NCBI GenBank assembly: GCA_964019135.1
Contig: OZ025257.1
Location: 12,675,971 to 12,739,970 of the forward strand
Reading direction: 5' to 3'
Length of the DNA stretch: 64,000 bases
Origin: Arenicola marina
Lineage: Eukaryota; Annelida; Polychaeta; Arenicolidae
Shown: piece by piece, positions 39,393 through 49,743 of the stretch
Layout: the number at the start of each line of letters is the position of its first letter
How positions within the stretch are numbered: the stretch's first letter is position 1
Notes under the pieces: model-generated
What the model saw: only the letters and a program-made list of their open reading frames with translations
The model's database searches: none
What the model was told of the DNA's origin: nothing
Made by a program: the position numbers and the translations under genes

Positions 39393-41148
39393 GGTGACAA
39401 TGGGGCTAAAGCAATGCCTTTTACCATTGCTGGAGCCATAGAAACTCCAGGGGATCCAGACCCCGCACCCCCCCCTTTTGGGGAAGAATGCAGTCTTTCA
39501 ATGCAAAGTGTATACATGTCATCTGAGGTGTGGATACCCCCCCCCCCATTTTTGTTGGTCCCCCCCCCTCCCCCACGGCCCCCGGAATATTTGTTTCGAT
39601 AAAATACATCCCGTCACCACAGAAACGTCTCGGTTATATTCTTCTTTCTTTTTATTGGTCGGCACTTGCTTATCAGCGAACGGTATAATAGCTACGTATA
39701 ATGATAAAAAAATTGTGTAGGGATTTGATGCAATATGTTACGAGAATGGGTTTGGACTCACTTAAATTAATACGAATGAAACGTGACAAACGAACTTTAG
39801 CTTAATAAAATAATGTTTATTGTATACTGTAAGGCCGACGGCCCATACAACTAAAAATCATAAATACAATCAATGGTGACGCAAGCAACAAAGACATACT
39901 GATATAAAGGAAAATTATGTTACAAATTGTTCTTCCTACAATTTCAATGTAGAACGAATAAAAGTTGCCAAATTATGTACAACTTTGGCGCTTTCAGTCT
40001 GCATAATTTCACTGAATTTATTGTTGCCTATCCAGTCCTGTTTTTTTAATTGGTTTGATGAACTCAGACCTTCAACTATTATACAATGTAATAATAAATA
40101 GTAATAATAGTAATAATAAATAATAACCCGGCACACCGTGCATCTATTACATCCATGTCGTTGTCGGCGGCTTGGCAACAAAAATTACAAAAATATCCTT
40201 CGTCGCTTCTGTCAGTGCAACTAAATGTTTGAGACACACCGATACCGCACCTAAATCTTGCAAGCAACTTACATAGTGTATAGCTAGGGAAATTTTCTAA
40301 AAAAACATGTAAAAAGTTATTTTTACATGTTTTTGTTGTTGTGTGAAAACAATAAGAGTCCAGTGAATAAATAGTGTTTACACACACACAAAAAGATGTA
40401 AAAAGAACTCTCATTGATGGGAATACCCAAAAATTCCACTAAACATACAGTCATTGTACGGAGCAATACATAGCTTAGACAAATTTTATTATAACGGACA
40501 ATGAAGCGAAATTTGTGTCTACGTAGCTTAAATAATAATATGGCCGAAATATATTGCCCTACAATAAAAATACGATCAATGTCACTTCCATATATATATA
40601 GGGCATGTGATATTATTGATATTAACTTGTTTTAGTATTTATGAAAAGGTCATTTACAGTATGTGTGTTTAATCACATCACAATAGGCTCTGGTAAGTTG
40701 CAGATATTAGGTGAATTAAAAACGTTACGTGGGACTGGCCGACGAGATAGTACAACTCAAGGTGTCGCATAATAGAGGTGCCAACAAGTGAAAAGCGTAC
40801 TCGTCCCGTGATAGAAGGTCGTACAACGGAGACCGGCGTATAATACAGGGGTCGTACAGCGCAGGGGTCACTATAATGATCTTCAAGGTTTCTAACTAAA
40901 CATGAAGATAATGCCAGTGGTATGTACGTCATATACTTGCAAATTGCAATTGTCTCTAGCTTGCAATACATAATGTTGGAGCATTGTGATACTGTTTACC
41001 GTGGACAGTGGTAGAGCAACTTGCTGATGGTACACCAAAACACTTGTAACACAGTTCACCACAGTATACCACAAACTGTTATCTTTTTTACTTATAAGAG
41101 TTCTTGCTTTCTTAGATACTAGGTCAGACAGCAGGTATCTGGATGTTC
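39393..41148. other. Spacer without recognised genes
   Basis: Contains C-runs near 39470 and 39540-39570, a TAA-rich stretch near 40090-40125, and a loose relative of the short dispersed repeat near 39815-39860. Open frames on both strands show no family motif and no phase-consistent splicing that I could find. Confidence 0.5.
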
Positions 41149-44100
41149 CTAAAAGATCTTTTCGGCTGCAGTCGCCGGTTGTTGTAGATACTCTTCAAAT
41201 ATCTTGAGCCAGTGAAGCATCTTCGTCTCCAAATGAGCCAACCTATGATGGGACAAAAAAAAATGTCTATAAACTGTACACTCACCATAGAATACACATG
41301 TTGGGGAAAAAAAACCCAGATCGGGTAAAAAATTAGCCATCGCTTACGCACAATCACACCCATGTTCGCTTGGGCATTGCAACGCCAAATGTCATAGGAT
41401 TTACAACACCAACCATCCTGCTTCAAGTAATGAAAGACAACATATTTAATTGTACACAATTAAATGAGAAATGGGCAAGCCTGTTTCATTCAGCATTAGA
41501 CTATCATTCAGTGGAATAAATTAGCACAGAGGTATGAATAAACAATTGTGCAATAACAAGTAATAACTAGCACTATGCCCTAATGTGTCCACATATATAC
41601 TTTGAATCTCGTTTGTAACAGGATATGTAATTACATAGTGTACACAAGTTCAGATGATATTAAAATTGCTCTGGTACCATTTTCAAACTTAATATTATGT
41701 GGGAATGGAAAGATTAACAATTTGTTAAGCATATTGTGCTGTTGTAAAATTATTAATCTGCTCAGTATGATACAAATTATTACTCAGGTTTGGCAAGTAT
41801 GGAAAGACAATATGAAAACAACTTGAAAATAAAGTGGAAAACACTACTGTGATCACTACTGGAAGTTCTTTTAAAATTTGTATTTTTTGTTGAGGCTGAA
41901 TAACACCTATAATATTCCTCTTCTAATACCCTTCTTATCTAGTTGCCACTAACAAGCTAGCATGAATAAGGCACATGTTGACAGGGTGGGGGAAGGGGAT
42001 AGGAGGGGCTGACAGGTGGGGGGGTTGATCCCTAAGTTAAGCTGCTCTAATAAGGTCCAGTTTGACTGGTTATTTTAAGTAAAGGTTATTTCGTACTTCT
42101 GGCCTTATTGGCCTTGATATTACAACATCATGTATATATACAAGATGATACTAACACATGTTAAATAGCTAATAAGGCAACTTTTAAAATAAGATATCAA
42201 TATAGTATTAATTTTGGTAACCGTAACCATATGCCTAATGTAAAGCATATATTTATAATGCTGATGACAGATTTTCATGGCATGATAAATAATGTTTTCC
42301 ATTTATATTAGCTTGACCTGATTTTGTGCTAAATACCATATATTTAAATACACACAAAATATGTCTGCTCCACTCTTCCCTTCCTTCTCCCATTGATGCG
42401 ATATGAACAGAATTGGTTAACAACTTGGTTAAATCATCCCAAATATATACAATTAACAATTTATTTCAATACACTTTTTTTGGATACTAATCATCCAGCG
42501 GTCAAGGTGTGCCTACACCGGCCATACCATAGCCAATAGATGGTGAATGCCCCCCCCCCCTCCCCTCTGCTGATATATGGTAACCTAACTTAGGTCCTAA
42601 GGATGGTTGGTTGGTTATTCAGGACGCTTTAACCACTTTTGGTCATATCGTGTCAATGGGAGAAGAAAGGGAGAGAGCCATGTCCCCGGGGGTAACCCCC
42701 TACTCTTTACGAAGAAGGACATGGGATCTTTATCCTGCGATCACACAGACATGGCCACAGCAGGGCTCGAACCAGTGACCCATGTGCCGTTAGGCTCTCA
42801 GGTGACCAGAGCATTCAATGCAAGTGCTCTAGCCCACTGAGCTATCGCGCCGGCCCCACCTAGAGATGGTAACCCTAGCCTAGGGATAGGGGGGGGGGGT
42901 GTATGGATGGAAAGGGGGGAGGGGTGGTGTCTGTAGTGTCACTAACACTCTAACTTCTAATATGCCAGCTGCACTTTAGCACGTTCAGGATCCTAGGCGA
43001 GCCTAGAGGTCACAGGTGCTCAGATCTGCTGACAGAACCCGCGAAGTAAATAAACAACGCTCCCCTCTCAGGCACCGCCTATAATAGAAAAATAGAAAGC
43101 CTTTCTATTATCTGATTATAGGCGGTGCCCGAGACACTTTGGGGTTCTGTCAGCAGATCTCAGCACCTGTGCTATAGTATAGAGGTCGAGCGGTAGCGAG
43201 GTAATGCAGAACTTGAGTTTTGACTTTGAAACTTTGACTATGTCTTTGCAATCACCTCACTAACCATCTAACGCAGCCTATTTACTTTGTCCGTGTGTTG
43301 GCCTGAAGCGCTACATGCTGACAGATACAGGCTAGCTCTGACTGTCACTGCATAGTCACTGGCATCACTCAGATCCTGAACTGTCTGTACTGCTTAAACA
43401 TGCGTGGCGAGAAGCGGTTTTGATGGCGAGAACTTTTTTGAGTATGGCAATAGTGTCTGGAAGTATGTATCTTACAACTTACATTGTTATTTTGCTTAAA
43501 GTCTCCGTTATTACGACGATATCCTTTGTTTCTTTGTCGAGCCAGGAGACAGCTCTGTTCCGTCCGCCATCTTGCCCACCCAGTGGAGAAATTGCGCATG
43601 CGCACCATCGGCCGTCGGGAAAATAAGAAACTGCCGCTTATTCGCCCGACGGTCGGAAACTTTGGACCAACTTTGAGGAGTGGATTCTGGAACAGTGAAA
43701 CGTCAGCATGGAAACAACGGTGTTGACTTCAATTGGTGGCAAACTTGGCATCAAGTCAGATAAAGTGTTAAGGTAAGATTTCATTTTGTTTTTAGTAAGC
43801 TTAAACGTTAACCTGCAGTTAACGACCAGCCCGGCAGCCCCGTCTTTTCGCGAAAAGACTTGGCACTTGCGAAAAACAGCTTCAATGCCGCGATATATCC
43901 TCAGTTGAAGCCACAGCCGGGGCACAGGCACAGTAAATCGGTTGAGGGGGTAGGCCGAGGGAATACCAGGCAAGCCAGCCGCAGACGAAGCCGGACGCCG
44001 TCCGAAACAGGGGGGGTGGGGGGGGGGGGGGGTCGTTGTCTCGTCTCGGGGGTGTCTGGCTGCCGGATTAGTGTAAAGAGGGTGGGGGTCTGCCAATTGA

Positions 44101-47100
44101 ATTGGTCTTTGTCTCGGCGGTGTCTGGCTGCCGGATAGATTAGTGTGCTTCTCATGTAGGTGATACGCGAAACCCGACCAATTAACGTTGAATGACGATC
44201 TCATCTCTTTATTAGATGTAAGACACAAAAATATGCGAAACCGATACAACGAATATTTCTCCATGCTAACACTCCATTGGCACAAAACCCTCTGTCGCCA
44301 AAATACTAAAATACGCGCCATAAAATGATGGTTGCCATGGCGCCGAACATGCTTTGAACAATATATGCTCTATATTTATACCAGCCACGAGAATGCCATT
44401 GCAACTATAGAGCCGTTCATTGTCTGTGATTTAGTCTATTTGCGACAAAGTATCTGCTGCCAATGGAGTGTCAGCAAGGAGAAATATTGTTTGTATGTTT
44501 AAAAAGGATAACATTGCAATACAAACGTAAGTTGAGCATCATTAAAATGGTCTAGTGTTATTTTCTCACGTCAGTAATTTTGCGAGTGATTGAGGCAAAT
44601 TCACGGAAAATATGGGCCAAAACGTGTCTACAGCATTTATGACTTTGACTTTAAGTGTGTTTAGTATACGTTGTGGGGCCCCTATCCCCCCCCCCACCCT
44701 CCAGCTTCCCCCGTCCACTGCTTTACTGTGCCTGTGGTTTAAACTGCTGATCAAGCTGACTGGGTTTCCCTGTTTTTACTGCTCGTAAGAATAAATAATA
44801 TATTGTTTAGTCAGATTTATATATATATACTGTTTAACAAATATTTCAACATATACCCTGTTCAGCGATGGGTGGGCTGCTGGTGTGGCATGCAGAAGGC
44901 TGTACAGGAGGTGGGGCTGCCAATTCATGTGGCTGCCGATTGGTGTGGCCGCTGGTGTGGGAGGGGGTGTGTGGCAAAGTCTAGGGTCTCTACGACCACA
45001 GCTCACTTCGACCGCAGTTCATCTGGACCACCGGTTGGGGTGGAGTGTGAGGCAGTGGAGGTGTTAAGCGGCTTAGATGCTTATATATTTGTTGTTTCAC
45101 TTGACAATTGACTGGCTTCTTACCCTTGCATATTTGCAAAGGGTGTTGCTGAGAGTGATTTTGTTAATTAAGAGGAACAAATAGTACCGAACAAATACAG
45201 TTTTACCACATACACACCAACAACTTTATTTACACAAGCTGATACCCTGCTACTATACAAGCTATAAGAGCTACATCATTCCCACGGTGTACGCATCCAA
45301 TATCACTTGGTCACCCTATCACTCGGCCTGGTGTGGGCTGGCAACTTGTGGGCCCAGGAGATGGCTCCCGGCATCAAGGAGGGATTCAGGGTCACGAGCC
45401 CCCGCAATATGCGACTCCTCTGTGGCGATGACGCACCCGCTCCTCTCTTTGGACCATGGCCACCATCACGTCTACCATCTGTGCTTCCTGGCGCAACAAG
45501 CGGTAATCACCAACAATGGGCAGCATTTCGCACCAACGATATGCGTAATCCTTTATTGTTAGCGTTAATTCTTTAATCCATTCACCCCTCCACTGGACGC
45601 CGCCATCAATGTGCACCACCCCTCCCAACATGAACCCCACCCCCCCTCACATGGTTCATGTGCCCCGTGGTCGACCAATCCTGTGGTCGAGGATGGTGTA
45701 CTCTGGTGGCGGGGGTGGCGGGTAGGGGTGTTTGCTGTGGAGGCTTGTCTGAAATCATGTACCAGTATTACTATTAAAATAAAATTGAATAAAACTATTT
45801 CTAAAGTTGAGTAACATTCCTTTTAAAATTGAATAACATTACTTCTAAAATAGCATGGTCACATGCAATAGTGTCCCCCCCCCCCCCCCCCCCCCATGCG
45901 AAAGTATCTCTCCATGCATATCATATATTTGCCGTTAGTTATAAATGTATTTTCATATTATAGCCATCTGATAGGCCTGAAGTAGGGGGGACAGATTCTC
46001 ATGGATGAATTCAAGCCATGCAGATGTGTCACCCCAAGATATTTCTATATTAAAGCTACCTGCTCGGCCTAACCTAGGGGGGGGGGACAGATTCTCATGG
46101 ACGAATTCAAGCCATGCAGATCTGTGTTGATTTAAGTGAGCACCAAACGCTATGGCACATTGAGTATGACAATAAACTTACCTCATTTGTGACGTAGCAT
46201 TTCCCCTGGAGAGATTGGAAACTTCATCCATCCAGTTTGTATGGGCTGATTTTACCTTCTAGGTAGTCTGTGTTGGTGTGCCAGATATTGGCCAGTGCTT
46301 ATTAAATGATATAAGAACAGACTCCATATTGAATGTACCGGCCCAAATTATCAGACAATTGCCAGATATAATTATCTTGCAAAATGAAACTGTGAGATGC
46401 AGTGGTCACTAGCATTTGCAATGTCCAGCATTGCTGTTGCTTGGATAATAGGTGCCAGCAAATAGGAACATGGCATGATCAATGTGGAATGAATTTGAAC
46501 TTGTTCTTGCTCAGTTCAAGCACAATATGTTCATAGTATTAATAATTCTAGCATCAATTCGTTTCCACCTGCACTGAGCCGACTACCTGCTCCCTTGTCC
46601 TCACCGGCAGCTGAGTCCGCGGGCAGTGGGGATGTGGAGGGGTCCTACTCTTGTTCTTGATCAATTCAAATGCAAGAGATTCATTAGACCAGTTCTTCAT
46701 GCATGAAAAAATTTGGGTAATTGTGCTGTCAGAAACAAACTTGAACCACCATTAGACCAGTAAAAGGGCAAGGGACGGTTGAATTTAGAAGATTTGTACG
46801 TGGAGTGAGGCGACTACCTGCTCCCGTGTCCTCCCCGGTGGCTTAGTCAGCAGGCTGTGGGGATGTGGAGGGGTTCCCCTCTTGTTCTTGATCAATTCAA
46901 ATGCAACAGATTCATTTGACCAGTTATTCATGCATACATTCCGATAATTGTGCTGTCAGAAACAGACCTGAACTACCATTAAACCAGTAAAAGGGCACAG
47001 GATGGTTGAATTTAGAAGGTTTGTACCTGGACTGAGGCGACTACCCGCACCCCTGTCCTCCCTGGTGGCCGAGTCCGCAGGCTGTGGGGATGTAGAGCGG

Positions 47101-47894
47101 TCCTACTCTTGTTCTTGATCAATTCAAATGCAAGAGATTTATTAGACCAGTTATTCATGCATGTTATCCAGTTCTTAAAAGGGCATGGGTGGCTGAATTC
47201 AGAAATGTTGTACCTGCACTGCAAATTCAGTCGTTGTGCCCAGGATAATATATTTGGTGGCCAGTCGGAAACAAGCTTCTTATGTGGTGAAACATAATAG
47301 TCTAAGCCTATCTGTGGCTACTATCATTTACTCCGATCCACAGAGTTTGCTCTAAAAATTATGTTTTATTTGCTTATATGTACATGCCAGTTGATGTAAG
47401 GCATATACCCGGTTGCATTTCAGAGGAACTTTACGGCCGACAATAGTTTTTTTTTGGTAAGAATATCCAAAAGTTCGTAATTACGTGTCTTTTTGTTTTA
47501 GGAAATGTAATCTTAAATGGTACTTTCCTAAACGTAGACATGTCATCCTTACTCGTTGCTTGCTTGTACAGTTTGACGTGGTCCACGCTGGACTGTCATG
47601 CAACTAGATGGCACGCTGGTTTGGATTATTTTCTGTTTACGTGACTTGCTAATATGGGATTAATAGGCTAAATGCGACAAGTTGATAGGTAGGATTGTGA
47701 ACAGTGCATGAATTATCCCTGGAATGTTTTAACTTTTTTCATAATTGGCAAATTTCAACCCGCGCAGTGTTTTCACTTTGACTTTAGTGTATGCCTACTG
47801 AGTAAATTGTGAATTTTTTTTTGAGATCTATTACAAACCTGATTTCTGCATCGTCTGCGGCACTTGAGGCAGTCCTTGGTGCAGAATTTCGATG
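41149..47894 (-). CDS. Last three exons of an unrecognised minus-strand gene
   Basis: Exons 47839-47894, 46182-46245 and 41149-41242 (TAG) join in phase and encode about 70 residues. The sequence is amphipathic (NWMDEVSNLSRGNATSQMRL, then HLETKMLHWLKIFEEYLQQ), which suggests a helical or coiled-coil C-terminus. The donor of the middle exon (GAG/GTAAGT) is strong. The acceptor of the first listed exon is weaker. Upstream exons must lie beyond 58.6 kb, across the intron that holds the LINE and gypsy insertions, but I could not connect any candidate there in phase. Function unknown. An alternative frame through the first two exons also stays open to a stop near 46187, so this model is moderate at best. 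Confidence 0.45.
41243..42595. other. Intron sequence without other features
   Basis: AT-rich intronic stretch of the minus-strand gene, with a C-run near 42551. Short open frames show no motif. Nothing else supported. Confidence 0.5.
42603..42856 (-). mobile_element. tRNA-derived SINE with AACC-repeat tail
   Basis: Read on the minus strand, the right end begins GGCCGGCGCGATAGCTCAGT, with A-box TAGCTCAGTGG, and about 65 bases later B-box GGTTCGAGCCC: a pol III promoter in tRNA layout. The body continues for about 150 bases and ends in AACCAACCAACC, a typical simple-repeat SINE tail. The long interval between the boxes suggests a tRNA with a long variable arm or an inserted segment. No clear flanking target duplication. 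Confidence 0.75.
43004..43187. mobile_element. Short foldback element with nested inverted repeats
   Basis: Left arm 43011-43040 (CACAGGTGCTCAGATCTGCT, GACAGAACCC) pairs with right arm 43141-43171. An inner pair, 43071-43090 and 43102-43129 (GGCACCGCCTATAATAGAAA), lies inside. TAGAGGTC at 43004-43011 and 43180-43187 may be an 8-bp target duplication, as hAT elements make, though the arms do not reach it evenly on the right. No protein. The whole would fold into a long hairpin. Confidence 0.7.
43560..43707 (+). promoter_or_regulatory. CpG-rich promoter with NRF1-like site and palindrome
   Basis: GCGCATGCGCAC at about 43594 matches the NRF1 consensus. It is followed by CGGCCGTCGGGAAAATAAG and, nine bases later, its near reverse CTTATTCGCCCGACGGTCGG, forming an interrupted palindrome related to the array at 39.2 kb. 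This lies immediately before the plus-strand start at 43708. Confidence 0.5.
43708..43772 (+). CDS. Probable first coding exon of a plus-strand gene
   Basis: CGTCAGC ATG GAA opens 21 codons (METTVLTSIGGKLGIKSDKV) and ends at a consensus donor AAG/GTAAGA in phase 2. The start context and the upstream NRF1-like site support a real transcript. I could not find a following exon to the right in phase, so the product is unknown. The exon sits inside an intron of the minus-strand gene at 41.1-47.9 kb. Confidence 0.45.
43773..46181. other. Low-complexity spacer with repeat relics
   Basis: Includes a G-run near 44010-44030 flanked by a direct repeat of about 30 bases (GGTGTCTGGCTGCCGGAT at about 44050 and 44116). 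A copy of the 19.4-kb repeat lies at 44434-44660, and a 22-base C-run at about 45874. Two copies of a 40-base segment (GACAGATTCTCATGGA) occur at about 45985 and 46083. Long open frames at 43.6-44.3, 44.8-45.1 and 45.3-45.8 kb are proline- or glycine-rich, overlap antisense and resemble no family I know. Confidence 0.5.
46565..47222. repeat. About 230-bp tandem repeat, three copies
   Basis: Three imperfect copies start near 46565, 46797 and 47023, each opening with CTGAGGCGACTACCTGCTCC-like sequence and containing TCTTGTTCTTGATCAATTCA and TTAGACCAGTTATTCATGCA. The third is shorter. Differences between copies are mostly point changes and small deletions, so the duplication is not brand new. 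Intronic; no coding evidence. Confidence 0.9.
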
Positions 47895-47909
47895 CTAGCT
47901 TGTATGGGC

Positions 47910-47984
47910 ACCTGCTGGTCAAGCAGGCCTCTCCACAATTGCACGGCCCTATACTATAGTGGCACTGCCACTGGCACCGGCACT
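47910..47984. repeat. Left copy of the LINE target-site duplication
   Basis: ACCTGCTGGTCAAGCAGGCC and the following 55 bases to CACCGGCACT recur at 58559-58645 on the other side of the LINE. The copies differ by one base and by a 12-base simple-repeat gain on the right. About 75 bases is very long for a target duplication. Confidence 0.85.
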
Positions 47985-49207
47985 TTATATATATTTTTTT
48001 TATTTAACCCAATGAAACATTACAATGGTGTATACGGCATACATAATAGTGACAAAAGCATGTTAAGCAAGTTTACACATCCATTTCATCATTTAAGTAG
48101 CATTTTTCTTAAGTTGCCCCATTTGCTCATAAATTGATCACTCGTCGGCTCTAATTTTCTCTTTTCTATCTCGTTTTCTATCACATATACTGCTTTTAAC
48201 CTGTTCATAAACATTTCAACTGACGGTAGGCTGCTTTTACATTTAGAGATAAAAATACAACGTTTGGCGATAAGGTAGATATGATTTATAAGCCCATTGT
48301 GCTCTTCGTAACTTCCTAGGAGAACATTTATCTTATTTAAAAACGGACTCCTGTCGATGTATAAACTTAAGCGATTTTGTAGACTTTGCCAAAACGCTTG
48401 TACCATATGGCAGTCCCAAAACAAATGTTCGACAGTCTATATTTGTTCTTTACAGAAGGTGCAAAGGTCACATGGCACAATGTTACATAACTTTAAGAAT
48501 TTATTGGTAGGTAGTACACGCTGCAGTAGTTTATATTGAAAGCTTCTAATGCGACTGTCAAGAGTAGTTCGAAAGGCTATTTGATATATATTTTTCCATT
48601 CCAACTTATCCAAACTTTTGGCCAGTGATTCCTCCCATTTGCGGTGTCTTTGCTGAACCGACTTTGCAACGCTTATGAGTTTCCAGTAGACAAAATTGCA
48701 CCAATGTGAGGTCTCGAGAATTTCTACAAGAAGTTCGTCCGTTTTGCGGGAAGGTATTTGCAGTGTACCAAGCCCGACCTCGCGCCATCGTTCACACACT
48801 TGATATCTAAGTGAGAGGAAATCGAGCACATTCATAGATACATTATACTTTGATACAAATGCCTCAAACGTTAACAGAGCCCCATTTTCATCCAGTAGAT
48901 CCATTACCAAAACGCAATCTTTTCTAACCAGTGGCTTTTTATAAGTAAATACATTCTTATTTGTAACATAACTTGAATTCCAGAAAGTATATTTGAACCA
49001 CATTGCCACACTAACAACACGTTTCTCCAAAATACATTATTTATACCTCTAGCCAGTGTGGTCACTGACTTTGGATCTAAATTCCATAGCAGAATATCAT
49101 TCTTCATACCCAACAGATACTTGGCTAAACGCTGCCAATTTCCTTCAGAGGATTCAAGTCTTTTAATCCATGTCACCTGTGGCGCTTCGCTCAGTGTCTT
49201 GACGTCT
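47985..49207 (-). mobile_element. LINE (L1/Tx1 type), 3' part
   Basis: Downstream part of a LINE ORF2 and its 3' end, read right to left, ending in an AT-rich tail next to the target duplication. It encodes the region after the reverse transcriptase, including the C-terminal motif VEHLFWDCHMVQAFWQSLQ, typical of L1/Tx1 ORF2, preceded by CDLCTFCKEQ. The reading frame changes near 49.02 kb and a TAG at 48437-48439 interrupts it just before the FWDC motif, so the copy is not functional. It continues across the gypsy insertion into 56981-58558; the protein on the two sides joins as VYNL/TDVKTLSEAPQVTWIK. Confidence 0.88.
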
Positions 49208-49211
49208 GTAA

Positions 49212-49650
49212 TGTAGCAAGATTCGATTGGTGGGAGCGTCGGTTGGGCAAAGAAAAGCAACTACAGTTTGGCCATGTTCATGCTTTTATTGTGAGCTGCG
49301 TTGGACACCAGTCCTAACCAAGCACCCGCATATCGACCCGCGGGTGCTCGTTGTCAGCTGCGTCCGGATATACCGGGACACACAGCTACCTCTACGTAAC
49401 GTAGGCTTTCTCCTCTCTGTGTTGAGATTAACGTGGACGCCTGTCGGTCGCGGATGTTGCAGATTTTTCCAGATCACATATGGTTTCGCCTGATCCGGAC
49501 GGCATCTCATTTTCGAATGAATCCCACATGCAATCCAGTTTCCGGCGAGGACCACCCGCCGTTCGCTAGAGGGCGCTACGCTACCGTGAACCTAACTACT
49601 TACTAACTCGCTAGATGGCGCCACTGGAGCAACTCCGTGGCTCTGCCACA
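49212..49650 (-). repeat. Gypsy 3' LTR
   Basis: 439-bp terminal repeat, identical by reading to 56538-56976, beginning TGTGGCAGAG and ending GCTACA on the element strand. The purine-rich tract just inside it (49651-49665 region; AAAGAGGGGGTGAG on the element strand) is the plus-strand primer expected for the family. Confidence 0.95.
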
Positions 49651-49743
49651 CTCACCCCCTCTTTGTTTGTTTGCCTATGCGCAAACATCAAACACCCTAA
49701 GCGACTCATCATCGCTATAACTATGATCCTACGTTGCAGTCGC

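Noticed and set aside
43638-44321. 227-codon minus-strand open frame
   Set aside because: It crosses a poly-proline stretch produced by a G/C homopolymer, overlaps the plus-strand first exon and promoter, and resembles no protein family.
44803-45814. Overlapping open frames suggesting a gene
   Set aside because: Frames on both strands are low complexity or antisense to each other, with no phase-consistent exon chain and no recognised domain.
49286-49555. Open frame repeated in both gypsy LTRs
   Set aside because: It lies wholly within the LTR, is present twice because the LTRs are identical, and has no family motif.
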